From: Microbacterium sp. Leaf320
GTDB lineage: Bacteria; Actinomycetota; Actinomycetes; Actinomycetales; Microbacteriaceae
Length of the DNA stretch: 64,000 nt
Assembly (NCBI RefSeq): GCF_001423485.1
Contig: NZ_LMOD01000004.1
Location: 186,001 to 250,000 of the forward strand
Direction: 5' to 3'
Positions 60,846-64,000 of this stretch are shown piece by piece. The number at the start of each line of letters is the position of its first letter. Position 1 is the first letter of the stretch. The position numbers were made by a program, and so were the translations under genes. Below the pieces are notes generated by a model, which saw only the letters and a list, made by a program, of their open reading frames with translations, was not told the origin of the DNA and made no database searches.

Positions 60846-61550
60846 CTACTTCGTCGCCCAGGTGGCCGGAGCCCACTGCGTGTCGTAGGGGAGCGGCAGG
60901 CGGTGCATCTCCTCGAAGGCCAGCTCGGCTGCGATCGGGTCCTGGGCGGTGATCGCGGCGTCGAACCGCTGCCAGCAGTCGCCGAGGAGGTCCCAGTTCG
61001 GCTCACGCGAGTCGATCGTGAGCTGCACCTGGAACGTCAGTCGTGCGACGGTCTCGATGGCCACCCCTTTGAGCACGGTGTTCGGGCACAGTCCGATGAT
61101 CGCGCGGTACACCTCGAGCGCCGCGTTCATGTGCCCGCGTCGATCGTGTGCGGTGACCGCGTCGCGGGCCGCCTCGATCACTGCGCGCAGCGCGGGGTTC
61201 GCCGCCGGATCGAGGGTCGGCACAGTGACGCGCACGACACCGCCGAGCACGACGCCGAGCGTCTGGATGTTCGCCTCGACCACCTCGGGGTGAGCGTCGA
61301 CGACCTTCGTGTGCGCCTGCGGGACGATCTCGACGAGCCCGTCTCGCTGCAGGTTCATCAGCGCATCGCGGATGGGTGTGCGCGAGATCCCCAGCCACTC
61401 CTGCAGGGCGACGTCGTCGAGGTGCTCGCCCGGCTGGAAGGAGCCGTCCATGATCGCATCCCTGATGGCGTCGTACGCCTCATCCTTCAACAACCGACGC
61501 TTGAGCTCGGGCTTCGACGAAATGGGAACCGGCACTGAGGACCTCCGCAT
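60846..61550 (-). CDS. GntR-family (FCD-type) regulator of the flavoprotein operon
   Basis: A 234-aa regulator with the GntR winged helix (LKDEAYDAIRDAIMDGSFQP, then LQEWLGISRTPIRDALMNLQ) and a helical FCD-type effector domain (AIETVARLTFQVQLTIDSRE, FEEMHRLPLPYD). ATG 61550 is chosen because the longer frame start at 61631 lies on the likely -10 TAGAAT (61635-61630, minus). The 137-nt spacer has TTCTAGAG and AGTATTAAT symmetric patches, likely its own site. Downstream of two DszC-like genes in the same direction. Confidence 0.82.
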   Translation of the reverse strand: MRRSSVPVPISSKPELKRRLLKDEAYDAIRDAIMDGSFQPGEHLDDVALQEWLGISRTPIRDALMNLQRDGLVEIVPQAHTKVVDAHPEVVEANIQTLGVVLGGVVRVTVPTLDPAANPALRAVIEAARDAVTAHDRRGHMNAALEVYRAIIGLCPNTVLKGVAIETVARLTFQVQLTIDSREPNWDLLGDCWQRFDAAITAQDPIAAELAFEEMHRLPLPYDTQWAPATWATK

Positions 61551-61629
61551 GCGGTGTGCGCAGCGCTTTCTCGGCGATGCGCATGGCTCTGATCGGGCTC
61601 CAGCGCCGGATCGAGTGTGAACGACATCC

Positions 61630-61635
61630 ATTCTA
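61630..61635 (-). promoter_or_regulatory. -10 element upstream of the GntR gene
   Basis: On the minus strand TAGAAT (61635 to 61630) is near consensus, about 80 nt before ATG 61550; a -35 (TGATAC, 17 bp above) is weak. AGTATTAAT beside it may be the GntR binding site. Confidence 0.45.
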
Positions 61636-61687
61636 GAGTATTAATCCTGCGCGTATCAGGATCATCCCGGGCCACCCGCGAATCGAC

Positions 61688-62911
61688 TCAGCTCTGCAGC
61701 GACGCGCTCCCCGCCGGCACCTTCGACTCTCCGACAGCCCAGACGAAAACCGGGGTCCGACCGTTCACGGCGTGGTCGCCGAGCTGGCGCGCCTTGAAGA
61801 TCCACGGGTTGTGCGACGACACCGTGCGGGCGTTGCGCCAGTGCCGGTCGAGTGCGGTGCCCGACCGCACGGCGGAGGCGCCGAGCGTGTCGAACAGCCG
61901 CGAGGCCGCACGCGGTACCAGGTCGGTGAGCACGATCTGCGCCTGGGCGGACCCGAGCTCCGCCGCGACGACCGCATCCTCCGTCTCCGGCGTGCCGAGC
62001 ACGTCGGCCGCATGCTGCACGGCCCGGGCGACGTCGAGCACGAGCGCTCTGGCCGTCGCCCTCGTCGCCGTCAGCTCGCCGACGATCTGGAGCACCTGCG
62101 GGTCATCGGACACGCGGTTCGCACTCCCGTGACTGTAGGTGCGGGTGCGCGCACGCACCTGCGCGACGGTGTCGCGCTCGATCGCCGCCGCGATCCCGGC
62201 GAGCACCGACAGCAGGGTGAGCTGATACACGGCCGTCTGATACGGGAACCGTGACGTGAACGGCTCGACGTCGTCGTCGTCGACGCTCGCGTCGGTGAAG
62301 ACTGCCGTGCCCGTTCCCGTCAGAGGCTGGCCGAAGCCGTCCCAGTCGTCCGAGATCTCGACGCCCTCCTGGTGTCGCCGGATGAGGGCCGTGACGGTCT
62401 CGCCGTCGAAGTCGACGGTCGCGTCGATCCACTCCGAGAAGATGCTGCCGGTCGTGTAGAACTTGCGACCGTCCACTCGCCACGTGCCGTCCGGTCGTCT
62501 GGCCACCCGCGTCGCATTCGTGCCGACCGCAGCCGCCCCGTTCTCCGACCACGCATTGCCGACGAGCTCGCCGCCGACCAGTCGGTCGATCCACCGTGAG
62601 CGTCGCTCACTCGGTGACGCGGCCAGGATGTGCTCCACGTAGGCGATGTGACCCCGGAAGATCTGCGGAAGATTCGAGTCGGCCGTGGCGAGCTCGATGA
62701 GCACCTCGGCGAACGACGGCCAGTCGAGTCCGAAGCCGCCGTCCTCGACCGGCACTCGAAGCCTGCCGAAGCCGGCGTCCCGCAGCTTCTCGACCTCGAC
62801 GAACGGCAACTCGTGGCGCTGCTCTCGGGTGACCGTGCCTGCCGCGATCTCGTCGAACAGCGGGCGGAAGCGAACCAGTGCGGCCTGGAGCCGCTGCGTC
62901 TGCGCGACCAT
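61688..62911 (-). CDS. Acyl-CoA-dehydrogenase-fold flavin monooxygenase (DszC/SfnC-like)
   Basis: A 407-aa protein of the acyl-CoA dehydrogenase superfamily. Features: GFGLDWPSFAEVLIELATAD, SENGAAAVGTN (flavin and substrate loop), DGRKFYTTGSIFSEWIDATV, GFGQPLTGTGTAVFTDASVD, and the C-terminal HWRNARTVSSHNPWIFKARQ typical of DszC/SfnC sulfur-compound or alkylated-substrate monooxygenases that use reduced flavin. No catalytic Glu of true dehydrogenases is obvious. The start ATG shares one base with the stop of the next gene upstream, so the two are coupled. Confidence 0.87.
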   Translation of the reverse strand: MVAQTQRLQAALVRFRPLFDEIAAGTVTREQRHELPFVEVEKLRDAGFGRLRVPVEDGGFGLDWPSFAEVLIELATADSNLPQIFRGHIAYVEHILAASPSERRSRWIDRLVGGELVGNAWSENGAAAVGTNATRVARRPDGTWRVDGRKFYTTGSIFSEWIDATVDFDGETVTALIRRHQEGVEISDDWDGFGQPLTGTGTAVFTDASVDDDDVEPFTSRFPYQTAVYQLTLLSVLAGIAAAIERDTVAQVRARTRTYSHGSANRVSDDPQVLQIVGELTATRATARALVLDVARAVQHAADVLGTPETEDAVVAAELGSAQAQIVLTDLVPRAASRLFDTLGASAVRSGTALDRHWRNARTVSSHNPWIFKARQLGDHAVNGRTPVFVWAVGESKVPAGSASLQS

Positions 62912-64000
62912 CAGGTGTACAGCGAGATCGGCTGCAGCTCGCCGTTCAGCGTCCAGGCGCCGACCTCGAGCTTCTTGTAGTCGATCGGATCATGCAGCGA
63001 GTGCGTGCGGACGTTTCTCCAGAACAGGTCGAGTCCCACGTCGGCCCGAGCGGAGCTGGACCCGGTGATCTCGAAGATCCGGTTCGCGACCTCGATGCCG
63101 ACCTCGGTCGAGACGACCTTGACCTTGGCGACCTCGATCGCCAGCTCGCCGCGGCGCTCGGCCGTGACGGCATCTCCTTCATCGACGACCTCGTCGAACA
63201 GGCGGCCGGCGCGGTCCGCCAGCGCCTCGACGGCCGCGATGCGAGAGGCGAACTCGCCGACGACGCGCTGTACGAACGGGTCGTCGCGGTACGAATCGGC
63301 CTGGCTGAGGAACCAGGCGCGCGGACGCGCCCGCACGAGGTCGAGTCCGCGGGCGAGCGCCCCCTCGGCGATGCCGAGATACAGGTTGCCGAAGGCGAGC
63401 TGGATGCCGGGGGTGATCAGCGTCGAGAACGGCTCGTCGCCGAGCTCGCCGAGCACGTCTTCAGCGGACACGCGCACGTCTTCGAAGTGCACCGATCCGC
63501 TCGCCGACAGGCGCTGCCCGAGCGCATCCCAATCGCCGAGATAGCGGATGCCGTCGCGGTCGTGGTCGAGCACCACGAACAGCACCTGACCGTCGCGCTC
63601 GCCGCCGCGCACCAGCGCCGCAGCCAGCACCACGTCTCCGGCCGACGCGCCGGTCGAGAAGCGCTTGAGGCCGTTCAGTCGATATCCGTCGCCGTCTGCG
63701 GTCAGCTCGAGATCGGGATCCGTCGGATTCACGGAGTCACCCCACACCCAGCGCCCCTCGGTGGTCTTGCGGTGCCAGGCCTCCTGCACCGACGGGTCGG
63801 CCGCGAAGCCGATGTTGCCCGAGTTGATGTAGTGGTACGCGAGCACCTGGGCGACCGAGGCGTCGGCACGCGACAGGATGCGGATGACGAGGAACGCCGT
63901 CTCCCAGTGCGCTCCGCCGCCACCGAACTCGGCCGGCTGCAACAGCGTCACAAGGCCCGCATCGCGCAGCAGGTCGAGTTCGACCGTGGGGTCGTCGTTG
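62911..64000 (-). CDS. Second DszC/SfnC-like flavin monooxygenase, 5' end outside the window
   Basis: The frame is open through the window end (position 64000), so the N terminus is missing; the GTG at 63951 is internal because homologous residues (NDDPTVELDLLRDAG) precede it. It shows VWGDSVNPTDPDLELTADGD, LNGLKRFSTGASAGDVVLAA, WDALGQRLSASGSVHFEDVR and the C-terminal FWRNVRTHSLHDPIDYKKLE. Paralogue of the following gene, coupled by TGATG. Two such flavoproteins in a row suggest a pathway for sulfonates, sulfones or similar compounds, regulated by the GntR protein; a flavin reductase may lie upstream. Confidence 0.87.
   Translation of the reverse strand, partial: NDDPTVELDLLRDAGLVTLLQPAEFGGGGAHWETAFLVIRILSRADASVAQVLAYHYINSGNIGFAADPSVQEAWHRKTTEGRWVWGDSVNPTDPDLELTADGDGYRLNGLKRFSTGASAGDVVLAAALVRGGERDGQVLFVVLDHDRDGIRYLGDWDALGQRLSASGSVHFEDVRVSAEDVLGELGDEPFSTLITPGIQLAFGNLYLGIAEGALARGLDLVRARPRAWFLSQADSYRDDPFVQRVVGEFASRIAAVEALADRAGRLFDEVVDEGDAVTAERRGELAIEVAKVKVVSTEVGIEVANRIFEITGSSSARADVGLDLFWRNVRTHSLHDPIDYKKLEVGAWTLNGELQPISLYT

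Noticed and set aside
1..64000. CRISPR arrays, insertion sequences and rRNA genes
   Set aside because: No regularly spaced repeats, transposase genes or rRNA sequence were seen; the only integrase is that of the prophage.

Overview
The window is high-GC actinobacterial DNA, most probably from Microbacterium or a close Microbacteriaceae relative. Signs are the GC-rich coding, several leaderless promoters placed directly before start codons, LPXTG-type sorting signals, a Fe-S serine dehydratase, SufS/SufU and a mini-siphovirus of the kind known from Microbacterium and Arthrobacter. No rRNA or CRISPR array is seen; one tRNA is present.

Layout: 1-4.7 kb holds the end of a sugar-type oxidoreductase and a xylose module (xylAB with a divergent ROK repressor and an operator between them). 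4.8-8.7 kb holds small regulators (AraC-GyrI fusion, GyrI-like, SnoaL-like, HxlR), a DUF1206 membrane protein and a LysE exporter. 8.9-14.7 kb is a sortase-assembled pilus locus: adhesin (LPTTG), major pilin with a WxxxVxVYPK motif (LPLTG), class C sortase and a second, divergent sortase-like protein. 14.9-20.7 kb carries two paralogous one-piece membrane sigma factors (sigma2-sigma4, HxxxCxxC zinc-finger-like segment, one membrane helix, Pro-rich linker, Ig-like outer domain) on either side of a PucR regulator. 20.7-30.3 kb is housekeeping: sufSU, an acetyltransferase, an F420/NADP oxidoreductase, a GntR regulator, copper export (copZ-copA with two CsoR-like operators), a membrane-bound metalloprotease pair and an SDR.

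30.38-47.01 kb is a complete, very compact (16.6 kb) prophage in the 3' end of a tRNA-Arg(ACG), with a 38-bp duplicated att core. Its plus strand encodes HNH, TerL, portal, a protease-capsid fusion, connectors, tail, endolysin and holin-like proteins. Its minus strand encodes an immunity module. The att core lies inside the 3' end of the XRE repressor gene: integration truncates the repressor from 136 to 111 codons and separates it from two small genes and the integrase that follow it in the circular phage. This is the architecture of integration-dependent immunity.

47.0-64 kb is again host DNA. It has a scar where 5'-truncated lacI-type and GH43-type genes meet head to head, then a LysR/flavoprotein pair, sdaA, an AAA ATPase, hrpB, a flotillin-like protein with a MarR regulator, a TetR/dehydrogenase pair with a palindromic operator, and a GntR regulator with two DszC-like acyl-CoA-dehydrogenase-fold flavoproteins, the last one cut by the window edge.
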